From: Pieris napi
Taxonomy: Eukaryota > Arthropoda > Insecta > Lepidoptera > Pieridae
Direction: 5' to 3'
DNA: 64,000 bases
NCBI RefSeq assembly: GCF_905475465.1
Contig: NC_062246.1
Location: 3,808,001-3,872,000 of the forward strand
The translations under genes and the position numbers were made by a program. Below are positions 51,201 through 58,189 of this stretch, one piece after another (the first letter of the stretch is position 1; the number at the start of each line of letters is the position of its first letter). The notes beneath the pieces were generated by a model that was given only the letters and a program-made list of their open reading frames with translations, made no database searches and had not been told where the DNA came from.

Positions 51201-54200
51201 TGAGTGATATTGAATTTAAGAGTTAATGGATATGTTTAACCCTTATCCTAAGATTTTATTTTATCTCTTATCTTAATATATATAAATTACGTATCACGTT
51301 GTTTGTCCGGTATGGACTCCTAAACTACCGAACCGATATGAATCAAATTTGCACACCGTGTGTAGTTTGATCCAACTTAAAGGATAGGATAGCTTACATC
51401 TCAATTTATACCCGCAATATTATTTTATTGCAAAATATTTGTTTATTATTTGATAGTCACAATTCTAATAGATGGCGCTGTGTTGAAAGTACCAACGTTT
51501 CACATAAGCTACAATTTAATGGCACCACCAAAAAAGCATGGTGGTCCCCATGACTGGTGTTCTCCTACCGTTTCCCTTGAATAGTTTGCTACTATGTAAT
51601 ATAACAAAAACCTTTGCCTCAGCAACGCTTGGCCAGTCTGCTAGTAGTATATAAAAAGTAATAATATCATATTTTTAATCAAAATCTAGTTCACAATGGG
51701 CACGATTTCCTTTGCACGGAATAAGAAAATCCTTTATATCTGAATTGATCGGGTTACTAGTCATAAATAAGTAAATTTAAATTTGTTTCTCCAGGGCTAT
51801 GTGAACAGGCATGGTGAGCTCGTAATGAATTCTGTTAAATGTCGAAAGCGATATTACAAACATAAATTGTGGGTTTGGAGCGATCTGATCGCTAACTTGC
51901 CGCTCGAATTGTTTGGCTTCTGCTTTCCGTAAGCTTAGCCAACTATTTTTAAATTGTTTTAATTTAACACATATCTCAGGATCCCTTATGCGATCCAGAT
52001 TTGTTGTCTATATGTCACCAGAATATAACAAAATCTAATAACAATAAATTCGTTATAACTGATAAATTTTTTGTTTGTTGTTTTTTGTAATTGGTAAACT
52101 TACCGAACTCACGCGTAAAATAATAAGTAAGCGATAACCAAACGGTATGTGCGCTTAGCTAACCTAACTGTTAAGAATCTTACTAAAAAATTATCTGTTA
52201 GTTTATAAATCAACCACGAGACGTCGCAAATTGACAAATTTGCTAAAATGTGGGCATAAAAAAATACAATTTATCTCTCCTTTAGAATCCTACGAAATTA
52301 CTTGCGGATTTTGCTATCTTCTGGTGAAATATATATTTATTTTTTGTTGGTAGACAAACCACCTAATTTGAAACAATGATTCTTTTTCTCTTAACACGTA
52401 ATGCTCAAATTATATTTATTAACACAATAAAAATATGCAAAATAGTCTCTAAATTGACAAATGTTTAAGGTAATATAAAAAGGTAGTTTTAACAATTCCA
52501 ACTAACTGTTAATATAAACATCTTCAATTAATTGTTTTTCACAAAAAACCAGGTTCAAAACAGTTTATTGATAATATAGCAATATGTTATTTTGAATTTA
52601 GCTAAGCAAAGCGAATATTTTTCAATAAATCATTATTTATTCAAATCCCCAGCCGTCCACTGCTAGCTATGCATTATCTACGAGTTAATAAATTGTTTCG
52701 GCTCAAATACCTAGTTGAGTTTTATCGGAAAACTTCGGCTGAACTAACAAACAATCTTACCACCCTACAGGTAAATAGTATCTTTTTGTATTAAATGTGC
52801 GATAAAAGGATTTATGAGCTATGTTTGTCAAATATAATAATTTGGTTATTACAAACGTTAATTAGTAGTTCAGTTACGAAAATAAATCATTAATAATTTT
52901 CCTGGGAAAAATATTCTCGCTAATCACACACAAAAATTTAAAATTACCGCTAATTGACCTGGTAATCCTTATTATACCTATATCAAAATAGCCCATTTTC
53001 AGAAATATTTATATATTACCTAACATTTCGTTTAGATCGTTTTATATATATTTTTTACTAAACTAAAACTAAATAATCAAACTCCATATACGGATTTTAA
53101 TATTTAATTGTTTTTGTCTACGTTAGTGATATAAAAGTATTAAATTTTCAGACTGCCATGACAATATTCATAGTTGCACTTCTTATACACACATTCACCT
53201 GTCTTTGGTTATTGACGTTAATGGCAACTTCACCTATAAGTTTGATACGTACTTTGAAAATGCATCTCCTTGATGAGTAAGATCCTCAAACTATTACAGT
53301 TTTTATCCTTAGACTTTTGTATTTTTTAATCATCATCATCAATAGATACCAGGGTTAATACAATTAAATAGATGTTTTTTGAATTGACTAGGAATCTAGA
53401 AATGAATAAACATGTTATGTGTAATTTAGCCCACAAGCCACATGTTCAATAACATAGTTATATTTTATTTAGTATTAAGAAAAAAATATCAAATACAGAT
53501 ACTGAAATCTGAGGACAAGACCAAGGTGTTTTTAAACATAAAGTTAAGCATATTATTTCATTTTAGTTATTTAGGATTGTTTCTTAATGCTTAAGAAAAT
53601 AAATGTTTGTTAAAAGAATTACACGAGTTTTTTTTGTACAACGCGGTCATGGTCACAGATATTTGATGACGTGGACTATAGAAATTGTGTGACGTGAATG
53701 TTATTTTAATTAATTATATTTTTCGTGAAAATAATGTATGTATGTAAATTATAATGATAAATTAATTTTTAAATAACTTTTATTTTCAGAGACACGCCAC
53801 AAAGGCGTTGGGATTATACCACGTCGTTCTATGTAGTTGTGTCTGAGCTTACATCAACTGGTGGAGATGAATTCGTTGTGAATGGGGCTATCTCTATGAT
53901 TATATTAGCGATATGTTTCATTTCCGGAAAGATACTGGCTGCTATAGTTGTAGCTACGTCGATACAAATTGCGTATTCATCGAAGTACGCCTTGAATAAA
54001 TATGAAAAGGCGACAACAGAACTTATTGATTATTTGACAAATCAAGGATTATCGAGTATGTTTAAAGTCTTTTAATTAATTTATGAACTGTAAATCTCGA
54101 CCCAGATATTTTCCAAACAATTGTTAAATAAAGCTGAGGGCTGCCTTGGCGGTGATGCGAACTAATGTTCTTATTTGTTACGCGTCATTTTATTTGTTCA

Positions 54201-56813
54201 CAATAATTACATACTATAATGTTTTTCATATTCTATGTCAATATGATTAATGTTGAACTATGATGATATATTAATATTGTCAACATTACAATAAGGTAAT
54301 TTAGCATTGCTGCGACCTTAAATCACATAGTTTTCGGGACGGGCTCTAGATATTATTTTTTCTATATTTGTGGGGAAAAAATATAAAATATTTCGAACTA
54401 AGGAACCTTGTATAAACCAAAACGTGCCCTTGAAAGGAATTACATGTTGTTGTTATGATTATATTTCTTTCATAGCTTACCAAATAAAGAAGTTTTGGTC
54501 GTACGTTCGCCAACTTTGGGTGACGGAGCGTGGGAGACAGGTATGCTAATTAAGAAGTGATAAAGAATCCTTTTATTATGAATTGTCTCATGAAAATTTT
54601 GAATATTTCGTTTGGAACTTTTGTGGCATCGTAAATTAAGGACTAATTTAAATACTTATTGTTTGTATTTAATACTTAATAAATGCATATTTGTTTTTTC
54701 CATGGGCCGACCTCATATCTGGGGTACGTGGTAGCTATAGAGTGTATTTGGTGCGAATTTGTTCTTTACCGGTTTCTGTTAAGTACTCTTAAAAATGGAT
54801 AAAACTTGGGTTCTGATTATACACGAAGTGTTCTAGTTGACACAACATACTATTCAATGTTACCAAAAAAAATATACCCAAACGGTAGCAGTACAATCTA
54901 GCATTACTATCAACATATACTCAGTACTTTCACGGACCATTTAACCAAAATGAGAGTATATTTTTATTAGCTCCCCGTCCTAATATTGAAAACCCCATAT
55001 GTGCTGCGCTGTGACCTTATGTCTGCAATGTTCGGCCATCACCTACGAAATTGCTATATTTTTGCTGACACAGGTGAACCGTTCCTACGTCAGCTCACTG
55101 TAGTATTGGATTACAAAGTTTACTTCCCAGGTAAGTAATTTTTGTGAAAATGTTTTCATACTAACGAATTCTATTTACCTAAGTCGCCTGATATTGTATA
55201 AGACCTCATTTCAACTACATTACATATTTTTTATATCTTTTAGGTACTTATTACTTTGCGTTATGTCTTATACTTTCTGTGCGTTGTATAACCAGTAATT
55301 CCTTATATATTATATTATCTTTATAAATATAATTCTTCTGTGAGTGTGTATGTCACTGAACTTCTCTCAAACGACTGGACCGATTTTCATGATTTTTTTT
55401 GTGTGTGTTCAAGGTTGCTGTTGGTTTAGATTCACAAATCAGCCCGGCAGGTATCCTAATCGCTTTAAATATCATGCAGGACAACGTCTGTGGGGTCCAC
55501 TAGTATTATATAATATAATATAATATAATATAATATAATATAATATAATATAATATAATATAATATAATATAATATAATATAATATTATATTATATTATA
55601 TTATATTATATTATATTATATTATATTATATTATATTATATTATATTATATTATATTATATTATATTATATTATATTATATTATATTATATTATATTATA
55701 TTATATTATATTATATTATACAATTGTAGATTGTCGCATATGTTTGAACGTTTAGTAATAGATAGTATATTTCCCAAGTAAGATGGCAAGGTATGGTTTT
55801 AATTTACATAAAATAAACGATTATTTTTGAAGAAGTCATAATCTGGCCAACCACGATATTCACGCGGGTGAAGCTGGAATCTAAATATAGACTAAATTAA
55901 ATTAATAATTGTATCATTAATCATTATATAACAGGTAATTTCATAGTATCATTAATTATTATATAACAGGTAATTACATAGTAGTAGCGGGAGACAGTGA
56001 AGCACGCATGCATTGGGTGACCAGTGGAACAGTGGCAGTACTATCCGTGAAGGCTGATCTGACGGAGACCACACACGAGATTTTATGCATAGGCGACGTA
56101 TTTGGCATATTACAGGGGCTGAATAGAGGAATTACTCATTGTTTTTCATACCGCGCTGAAACTAAGGTGATTTCTCCTTATGTTTCAGTACTAAGGCTTT
56201 GCGGTATCATTCATATATTAAGCGTCAACAAACATGTAAACTTCGTAAAAAATTGGCAGCCTTTGAGGCTGGATTTGATTTTGATTTACGTTTTACTGTA
56301 CGGGCTTATGACATGATTTTTCCTCTGACGAACTATTCAGCTGCATCGATTCAATATAATATATATTATTTGTTATATTTATACAAACAAAATTATAGAT
56401 CTTAGTCCTTCCAATTTGATTGCTTTATCACTACTATCTCTGTCTATCACAATTGAACACTGTTTTTAATTAATTTCAATGGTTTTCGAGAACTGCCGGC
56501 TTCTAAGCGATACATTATTCAACTCTAGCACTTTAAATAAAGGATCTTTAATTTTATAATGATATACTGATGATTTCTTCTTCATATACTTTGTATGAGG
56601 TCTTGAAAACCCCTTTGGGGTTCTGTATTTTGATATGGCCATAGACACATTTATATATTGGGGATTTGTTTAGTTTTTAAAATAAAATTATATTTATTTT
56701 AGGTCGGAATACTCACATTGTGTTTGGACTCATGGGTCAATATTTTACCATTTTTTCCGGACGCTCAAAGGATGATTACTGAACGATCTGAGGTTTTATT
56801 CACACAGATATAG
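18293..56813 (+). CDS. CNGK: Four-repeat cyclic-nucleotide-gated-channel-like protein (CNGK/tetraKCNG type)
   Basis: One reading frame of about 46 exons (6,369 nt, about 2,122 aa) encodes four consecutive S1-S6 channel units. Each has a pore loop, C-linker and cyclic-nucleotide-binding-like domain. Approximate residues: repeat 1, 33-520; repeat 2, 521-1080; repeat 3, 1081-1595; repeat 4, 1596-2122. Exon phases agree at every join and no stop interrupts the frame. Size and layout match CNGK, the K-selective sperm-flagellum channel of sea urchin and fish. In that family the four repeats sit in one chain instead of four subunits. Proposed start: ATG 18293 (MLRSVSEPSLGTI, to 18332). Exon 2, 19393-19448, reads KPILHSDRHSRRI and fits the pre-S1 motif. 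Both are hand-predicted and exon 2 has a weak acceptor. Stop TAG is at 56811-56813. Filters and ligand-binding cassettes are all non-canonical. The symbol records architecture only, because orthology was not tested. Confidence 0.88.
18889..19215 (-). other. Unassigned 108-codon open frame
   Basis: A minus-strand frame in the first channel intron, with a hydrophobic run FTLLACVAIVAIVLKIYHY and a second segment TVFCLSICILGV. I recognise no family. No splice partners or neighbours support it, and it may be chance. Listed because it is long for this AT content. Confidence 0.15.
19393..25752 (+). CDS. Channel repeat 1 exons (pre-S1 to linker 1-2)
   Basis: Exons: 19393-19448 (pre-S1), 19793-20057 (S1-S3), 20674-20777 (S4), 21089-21264 (S5), 21406-21475 (pore), 22034-22165 (S6), 22769-22979 (C-linker), 23712-23890, 24271-24348 and 24850-24957 (cNBD), 25611-25752 (linker). 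S1 is FQTLVLLVVIYKYIIHFLIA. S4 is RWIEICRIYRIFVYFK, with four basic residues. The pore reads RLSNCIFGDSFP, so TVGYGD has become NCIFGD and the first filter glycine is Ile. The C-linker contains MIRYLKFRGAP. The cNBD cassette reads GEISLFYSIPSKVSVKA. It keeps Gly-Glu, but Ser stands where the phosphate-binding Arg is expected. After it comes YVELQVLRRTDFLRAM, a well-preserved cNBD end. The intron at 20058-20673 holds a hAT MITE; the one at 21476-22033 holds a LINE tail. Confidence 0.88.
20154..20444. mobile_element. hAT-type MITE with 8-bp target duplication
   Basis: Terminal inverted repeats 'cagtgtttcccaacc' and 'gttgggaaacactg' are flanked by the direct repeat CTCTAAAG (20146-20153 and 20445-20452). 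The 8-bp duplication and CAGTG ends are hAT hallmarks. It lies in the intron between S3 and S4 of repeat 1. Non-coding. Confidence 0.92.
21555..21860 (+). repeat. LINE 3' tail in a channel intron
   Basis: Same family as 1830-2150, opposite orientation, with 'gcctcctgcagaggacaaat' and 'gtggcggagagtttattgtc'. The open frame at 21657 within it is not a gene. Confidence 0.6.
23510..23547. repeat. Short inverted repeat
   Basis: 'taaattcgtaagtaa' and 'ttacttacgaattta' flank an 8-base loop in the intron before the first cNBD exon of repeat 1. Confidence 0.7.
24403..24600 (+). repeat. tRNA-derived SINE-like element
   Basis: A-box-like 'gtggcttagtggtgaatgc' and B-box-like 'gggctcgattcccg' are followed by a non-tRNA body ending in 'ttgcactgtta' and an A-run. 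It differs from the SINE at 27785. It lies in a repeat 1 intron. Confidence 0.5.
26213..37637 (+). CDS. Channel repeat 2 exons
   Basis: Exons: 26213-26403, 26564-26737 (S1-S2), 28127-28354 (S3-S4), 29294-29395 (S5), 29979-30140 (turret and pore), 30998-31099 (S6), 31379-31470 and 31802-31919 (C-linker), 32760-32879, 33932-34030 and 34713-34820 (cNBD), 35825-35920 and 37549-37637 (end of cNBD and linker). Pre-S1 is LCLRASFPWILEPDTDF. S3 is FYLDVLSVFPVYIFT. S4 is poor in charge (QVWHIWDYFRIWERK). The pore reads FGTAVFTGIGMSEIAP: the GxG spacing is kept but GYGD has become GIGM. The cNBD cassette is FFGSTEMLYGLPKVYTVLTT, with the conserved Glu replaced by Ser and the Arg by Lys. The first exon's donor lies at a transposon terminus. 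The introns carry a SINE (27785), a hAT MITE (33177), a second SINE (35167) and the 35941 element. Confidence 0.88.
26404..26426 (+). repeat. Solo MITE terminus supplying a splice donor
   Basis: The 23 bases starting 'gtgagttacagaatcgcaag' equal the right end of the foldback MITEs at 8723 and 60317. The first six bases, GTGAGT, are the 5' splice site of the exon ending at 26403. Confidence 0.8.
26876..27125 (+). repeat. Retroelement 3' region
   Basis: Contains 'aagaatcggtcaagccgttt' followed by 'cggaggagtatgggaacgaa' and 'ttttatatattaga', a tail widespread in lepidopteran genomes. No coding frame. Confidence 0.55.
27785..28055 (+). repeat. Full-length tRNA-derived SINE with target duplication
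   Basis: Starts 'agagcagtgttggccacttg', with a pol III B-box 'ggttcgatcc'. The body has 'gaggaaaccggcttgcctta' and 'cgacggcgaatgtcaggcac', then 'tctgaggcccagaccta' and 'tagcgccactg' before a T-rich tail. It is flanked by the repeat 'ttacttacatac' (27773-27784 and about 28057-28068). It lies in the intron between S2 and S3 of repeat 2. Confidence 0.88.
29645..29945 (+). repeat. LINE 3' end fragment
   Basis: Contains 'gagtttcttgcccgttcttc' and 'tcagaacaaggcctcctggt', typical of a LINE terminal region in insects. The overlapping minus-strand frames are its shadows. It lies in the intron between S5 and the pore exon of repeat 2. Confidence 0.5.
30540..30830. other. GC-richer unidentified block in an intron
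   Basis: Less AT-rich than its surroundings, with direct pieces such as 'aaggccaaagccaaggaatg'. It is probably an old retroelement fragment. No family assigned. Confidence 0.3.
32050..32320. repeat. Unclassified repeat-like block in an intron
   Basis: Base composition differs from the flanks ('ggcctacaggacatg', 'ccggggtggggcggggcg'). It resembles the 3' part of a retroelement but no family is assigned. It contains no exon of the channel frame. Confidence 0.35.
33015..33046. repeat. (TA)n microsatellite
   Basis: About 12 TA dinucleotides in an uninterrupted run inside the intron between two cNBD exons of repeat 2. Confidence 0.85.
33177..33576. mobile_element. hAT-type MITE with 8-bp target duplication
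   Basis: Ends 'cagtgattcccaaagtgg' and 'agtttggggaactctg' are imperfect inverted repeats. They are flanked by ATCTAGAG at 33169-33176 and 33577-33584. The inside repeats 'ggggtcta' and 'gggggtcca' motifs. It lies in the repeat 2 cNBD intron and differs in sequence from the hAT MITE at 20154. Confidence 0.9.
33586..33745 (-). repeat. SINE 3' half, reverse orientation
   Basis: Reverse complement of the body of the SINE at 27785: 'tctgtgtctgtttcgtgacc', 'taggtgatcagcctgacaca' and 'cgccgtcgaat'. It directly abuts the hAT element. Confidence 0.7.
35167..35458 (-). repeat. SINE, reverse orientation, with target duplication
   Basis: Reverse copy of the 27785 family, ending '...cggggatcgaacctacgac' (B-box complement) and 'ggccaacactgctct'. 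It is flanked by GAATTATAAG at 35157-35166 and 35459-35468. It lies in a repeat 2 intron. Confidence 0.88.
35941..36447 (+). repeat. 'ctagctgacc' interspersed element, uninterrupted copy
   Basis: Begins 'ctagctgacccggcgcactt' and ends 'cgactttcttttatatatat', with the same internal blocks as 9278 ('gtgccattgcgaaagaagaa', 'cggtccagccgttctcgagt'). It lies in the intron between 35920 and 37549. Confidence 0.75.
37928..39526. mobile_element. 1.6-kb element with TIRs and internal 'gagcgcgtcagat' motif array
   Basis: Left end 'ggtaggggagccca' with 'ggggatttactcgagcg'. Right end 'cgcttgagtaaatcccg' with 'tgggctcccctacc'. These form imperfect inverted repeats. The inside carries many copies of (C/A)TCGAGCGCGTCAGATT or its complement (about 38106, 38235, 38370, 39336 and 39472), plus 'aatctgacga' variants. 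No transposase frame. It lies in the intron between repeats 2 and 3. Confidence 0.75.
39837..49367 (+). CDS. Channel repeat 3 exons
   Basis: Exons: 39837-40005 (pre-S1, S1), 40796-40990 (S2-S3), 41367-41426 (S4), 42732-42963 (S4 end, S5), 43421-43474 (pore helix), 44099-44250 (filter, S6), 45723-45842 (C-linker), 47505-47720, 48200-48274 and 48916-49108 (cNBD), 49290-49367 (acidic/serine-rich linker). S1 is LKLWCTLRFLAAIYYTLYIP. S3 is FILDVLSVFPLEEF. S4 is FRLNRMLLVTRITS. The filter is split by an intron and reads EIFVG/CGCTPVG, so GYGD has become GCGC. C-linker: ENFLYQENVDPIL. The cassette GGMFGNFTGQPMSSSEVAIY has Asn for Glu and Ser for Arg. The start at 39837 is uncertain: its acceptor GGGTAG lacks a pyrimidine tract, but phase and homology fit. 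The S4/S5 intron holds a LINE fragment. The overlapping frame ending at 39913 is not channel-like. Confidence 0.82.
41713..42512 (+). pseudogene. Non-LTR retrotransposon reverse-transcriptase C-terminus
   Basis: One frame from about 41722 to the stop at 42351, with a single internal TAA at 41917-41919 (LVWS*LDYGTVVWRP). Motifs: RRDLGVLLGNKLTFTEHQD, ERLQKRFLWHLLF and FRVPSRYPRHPIIPFIPPFR. These are typical of the C-terminal part of Jockey-like LINE proteins. It ends 'ttataaataaataataaata'. A 5'-truncated copy in the intron between S4 and S5 of channel repeat 3. A close relative lies at 57521-57990. Confidence 0.85.
43895..44030 (+). repeat. Diverged retroelement 3' tail
   Basis: 'ctattggcggtggtaaacac', 'cttcgtgatccgcctgttcg' and 'ttataaaaag' correspond to the tail at 6435-6592. 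It sits between the pore-helix and filter/S6 exons of repeat 3. Confidence 0.5.
46685..46815 (+). repeat. Helitron-like 5' end fragment
   Basis: 'tcttaatatatataaattac' and 'ttgtttgtccgctatggact' match the start of the element at 51273. Truncated by the next repeat unit. Confidence 0.5.
46816..47265 (+). repeat. Two tandem copies of a non-autonomous element ending in CTAGT
   Basis: Copy A (about 46816-47040) and copy B (about 47041-47265) share 'gtgtatgtcactgaac', 'ggtttagattcacaaatcag', 'tcatgcaggacaa' and the end 'cgggtcc(a/g)ctagt'. A third relative is at 55318-55506. The CTAGT end and lack of inverted repeats suggest Helitron relatives. They lie in the C-linker/cNBD intron of repeat 3. 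Confidence 0.6.
48484..48640 (+). repeat. Partial SINE body
   Basis: Matches the 27785 SINE from 'tttctaagtgcgcatttaac' to 'aaaagtcgacggcgtgtgtc'. Both ends are decayed. It lies in an intron of repeat 3. Confidence 0.6.
49690..49800 (+). repeat. LINE 3' tail
   Basis: 'gtggttgcctggaaaagatc', 'gctcgaaagcgataaggccg' and 'ccagttgccctccttt'. The same tail appears at about 11630-11700 (reverse) and 15344-15460. It lies in the intron between linker exons 49290 and 49996. Confidence 0.6.
49996..56813 (+). CDS. Channel repeat 4 exons and C-terminus
   Basis: Exons: 49996-50249 (serine-rich linker, pre-S1), 50869-51021 (S1-S2), 51795-51928 (S3), 52653-52770 (S4), 53152-53276 (S5), 53790-54055 (pore, S6), 54476-54540 and 54971-55130 (C-linker), 55970-56166 and 56703-56813 (cNBD, stop). 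S4 is LRVNKLFRLKYLVEFYRK, the most conventional voltage sensor of the four. The pore SELTSTGGDEF puts TGGD where GYGD belongs. S6 continues IILAICFISGKILAAIVVAT. C-linker: YVLRCDLMSAMFGHHLRN. The cassette DVFGILQGLNRGITHCFSYR lacks the conserved Glu and Arg. The protein ends 36 residues into the last exon, a short tail. The donor at 50250 falls inside a transposon end and may extend the exon by about seven codons. Confidence 0.86.
50227..50251 (-). repeat. Transposon terminus at an exon end
   Basis: 'acaagttcgccgggtcagct' is the reverse complement of the start of the 'ctagctgacccggcgaactt' element family (9278, 35941). The likely splice donor GTAACT begins at 50250 within it. Confidence 0.6.
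51273..51650 (+). mobile_element. Non-autonomous Helitron-like element
   Basis: Starts 'tcttaatatatataaattac' with 'cgttgtttgtccggtatgga'. Ends 'cctcagcaacgcttggccag' and 'tctgctagt'. No terminal inverted repeats. The TC start and CTAG-T end agree with lepidopteran Helitrons. It lies in the intron between S1-S2 and S3 of repeat 4. A scrap of its 3' end is also at about 40058-40080. Confidence 0.6.
55318..55506 (+). repeat. Element of the CTAGT-ending family
   Basis: 'ctgtgagtgtgtatgtcact' through 'tcatgcaggacaacgtctgt' to 'ggggtccactagt'. Relative of 46816-47265 with the 'gatggcgctgca' section deleted. The palindromic microsatellite follows directly. Confidence 0.6.
55504..55720. repeat. Palindromic pentanucleotide microsatellite (TATAA)n/(TTATA)n
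   Basis: About 80 bp of perfect TATAA units switch at about 55585 to about 135 bp of perfect TTATA units, the reverse complement. The array can fold into one long hairpin. It lies in the repeat 4 C-linker/cNBD intron. Confidence 0.95.
55911..55982 (+). repeat. Tandem duplication of a 3' splice site
   Basis: 'tatcattaatcattatataa' followed by 'caggtaatttcatag' recurs at once as 'tatcattaattattatataa' plus 'caggtaattacatag'. The second copy's CAG is the acceptor of the exon at 55970. The first copy's CAG, at 55932-55934, would add an in-frame TAA. Confidence 0.85.
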
Positions 56814-56824
56814 GATACTATGCA

Positions 56825-56830
56825 AATAAA
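56825..56830 (+). promoter_or_regulatory. Candidate polyadenylation signal of the channel gene
   Basis: AATAAA lies 12 bases after the TAG stop, followed by a second, overlapping 'aataaa' series. The very short distance would mean a tiny 3' UTR. Other AATAAA motifs exist further on. Confidence 0.4.
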
Positions 56831-57520
56831 ATAAATTGTACAAATTGTTTTCATTTATCCTATTATATATTACCCTAGATATAAGAATACTTATTAATTG
56901 CACATTACTTAAAACTATTACCTATGACGACGTGGCAGGAATAATATAAGTGATATGTGAAGGCATATCTATACCACAATTATTTTATATGTGTGAGACA
57001 CGCTAATCACGTTTGAGACAATTTCATTGACATTCTACGGCAAGTAAATAATCAGCCATGTATGTACCAATACCATGTGTCAATCCGAAATCATTAGTGG
57101 TTTGTCAGGAATCTACTTCTGTAACTTTAGGTAGTTCGTCACGTGCGTTGGAGTGCTACTACCCTATGGAGATGGCAAGAACTTCCCGCAAATTCCTCCA
57201 ATAAAAATAAGATAAGTACATTAGGCCCTACTTTCGGTAGGTAAAAACAAGTTTTATAAGAAATTTATCAAATTTCCCAGCGAGTAAAATATTGCTAAGA
57301 CTGAAATATTTCGCTACTCAAAAGTTCTTAATAAGTTCTTTTGAAACTTTTATTTTAAGAGTGATGAGCAAGCGAAAGGAATTAGAAAGAAGTATTGCTC
57401 TTAACAGAGTTTTATTATAAACACTTTTTTAAATTGTTGTGACAAATAATTAAAATAATAATAGAAATAACTTGCCTTCAAATGTTTAGTGATCGTAGTC
57501 ACTCTCAGTTAATTAAATAA
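56831..57520. other. Intergenic between channel gene and LINE remnant
   Basis: No gene or clear repeat recognised. Confidence 0.4.
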
Positions 57521-57990
57521 TTTATAAATAAATTTATTTATAAAAGCTTGCCAACGCTTGGCACATTAATACATTGACAGAAGAAAAATAAAATACAGTT
57601 TTCAATGTGTCAAGCACTTACTGGCAAACATAGCATACAAGAAGTAATAAACTTAATTAATCAAAACAATAATAAAATTTAAACAAACACTAAACGAAAT
57701 TCGCTCTCAAAGTCTGCGGTGAGCAACTATGGATGTCCAGATCCAGCTCGTTTAACAGAATGCTCAATCTGGACATCGGTGAATTTCGGCCAAAACGTGT
57801 TCTCCGGAAAGGAGGGATAAATGGAAGGATGGGATGTCTTGGATATCTATTGGGTACACGGAATTGAAATTTTGTTAACAAGTTGGGGCTATATAGCTGA
57901 TTGTTTAGTATCTTAAAGGCAAACGATACATCATTTAATTTTCTGCGACTCTCCAAATAATTCTCCAAATAATGTGTTTAATTCACGAAT
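57521..57990 (-). pseudogene. Non-LTR reverse-transcriptase C-terminal fragment
   Basis: The minus-strand frame 57968-57690 reads RRKLNDVSFAFKILNNQL, FRVPNRYPRHPILPFIPPFR and LLNELDLDIHSCSPQTLR. It is nearly the same as the copy at 41713-42512 but opposite in orientation and shorter. The 3' tail 'aagcttttataaataaattt' lies at the left end. A dead 5'-truncated insertion. Confidence 0.85.
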
Positions 57991-58019
57991 GTGTAATAGC
58001 GTAAACGTTTTGTTTACTT

Positions 58020-58189
58020 TTCTTTATGTGTAATTTTGGTCTGAGACATGTCGGGCTTCTCATGATGTCTTTCTCTCCGTTGAACCAAGTGATTTGCGTT
58101 GAAAAACAATTTGTAGGTCCACGTTCACCACGTCCACGTCGTTTCAAGTTATAGTTGGTGCGCTTAAAACCACAAAGCTAACGCGCTCT
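58020..58189 (-). repeat. SINE-like fragment left of the mariner element
   Basis: 'ggtctgagacatgtcgggct' and 'tctcatgatgtctttctctc' correspond to the reverse of the 27785 SINE body. Another reverse SINE scrap lies at about 59520-59630 on the other side of the mariner, suggesting that the mariner split it. Confidence 0.5.

Noticed and set aside
18293..56813. Four separate tandem channel genes
   Set aside because: No stop codon, polyadenylation signal or new Met-initiated start was seen between repeats, and the exon phases continue across all three linkers. The 39.8-kb join remains the least secure.
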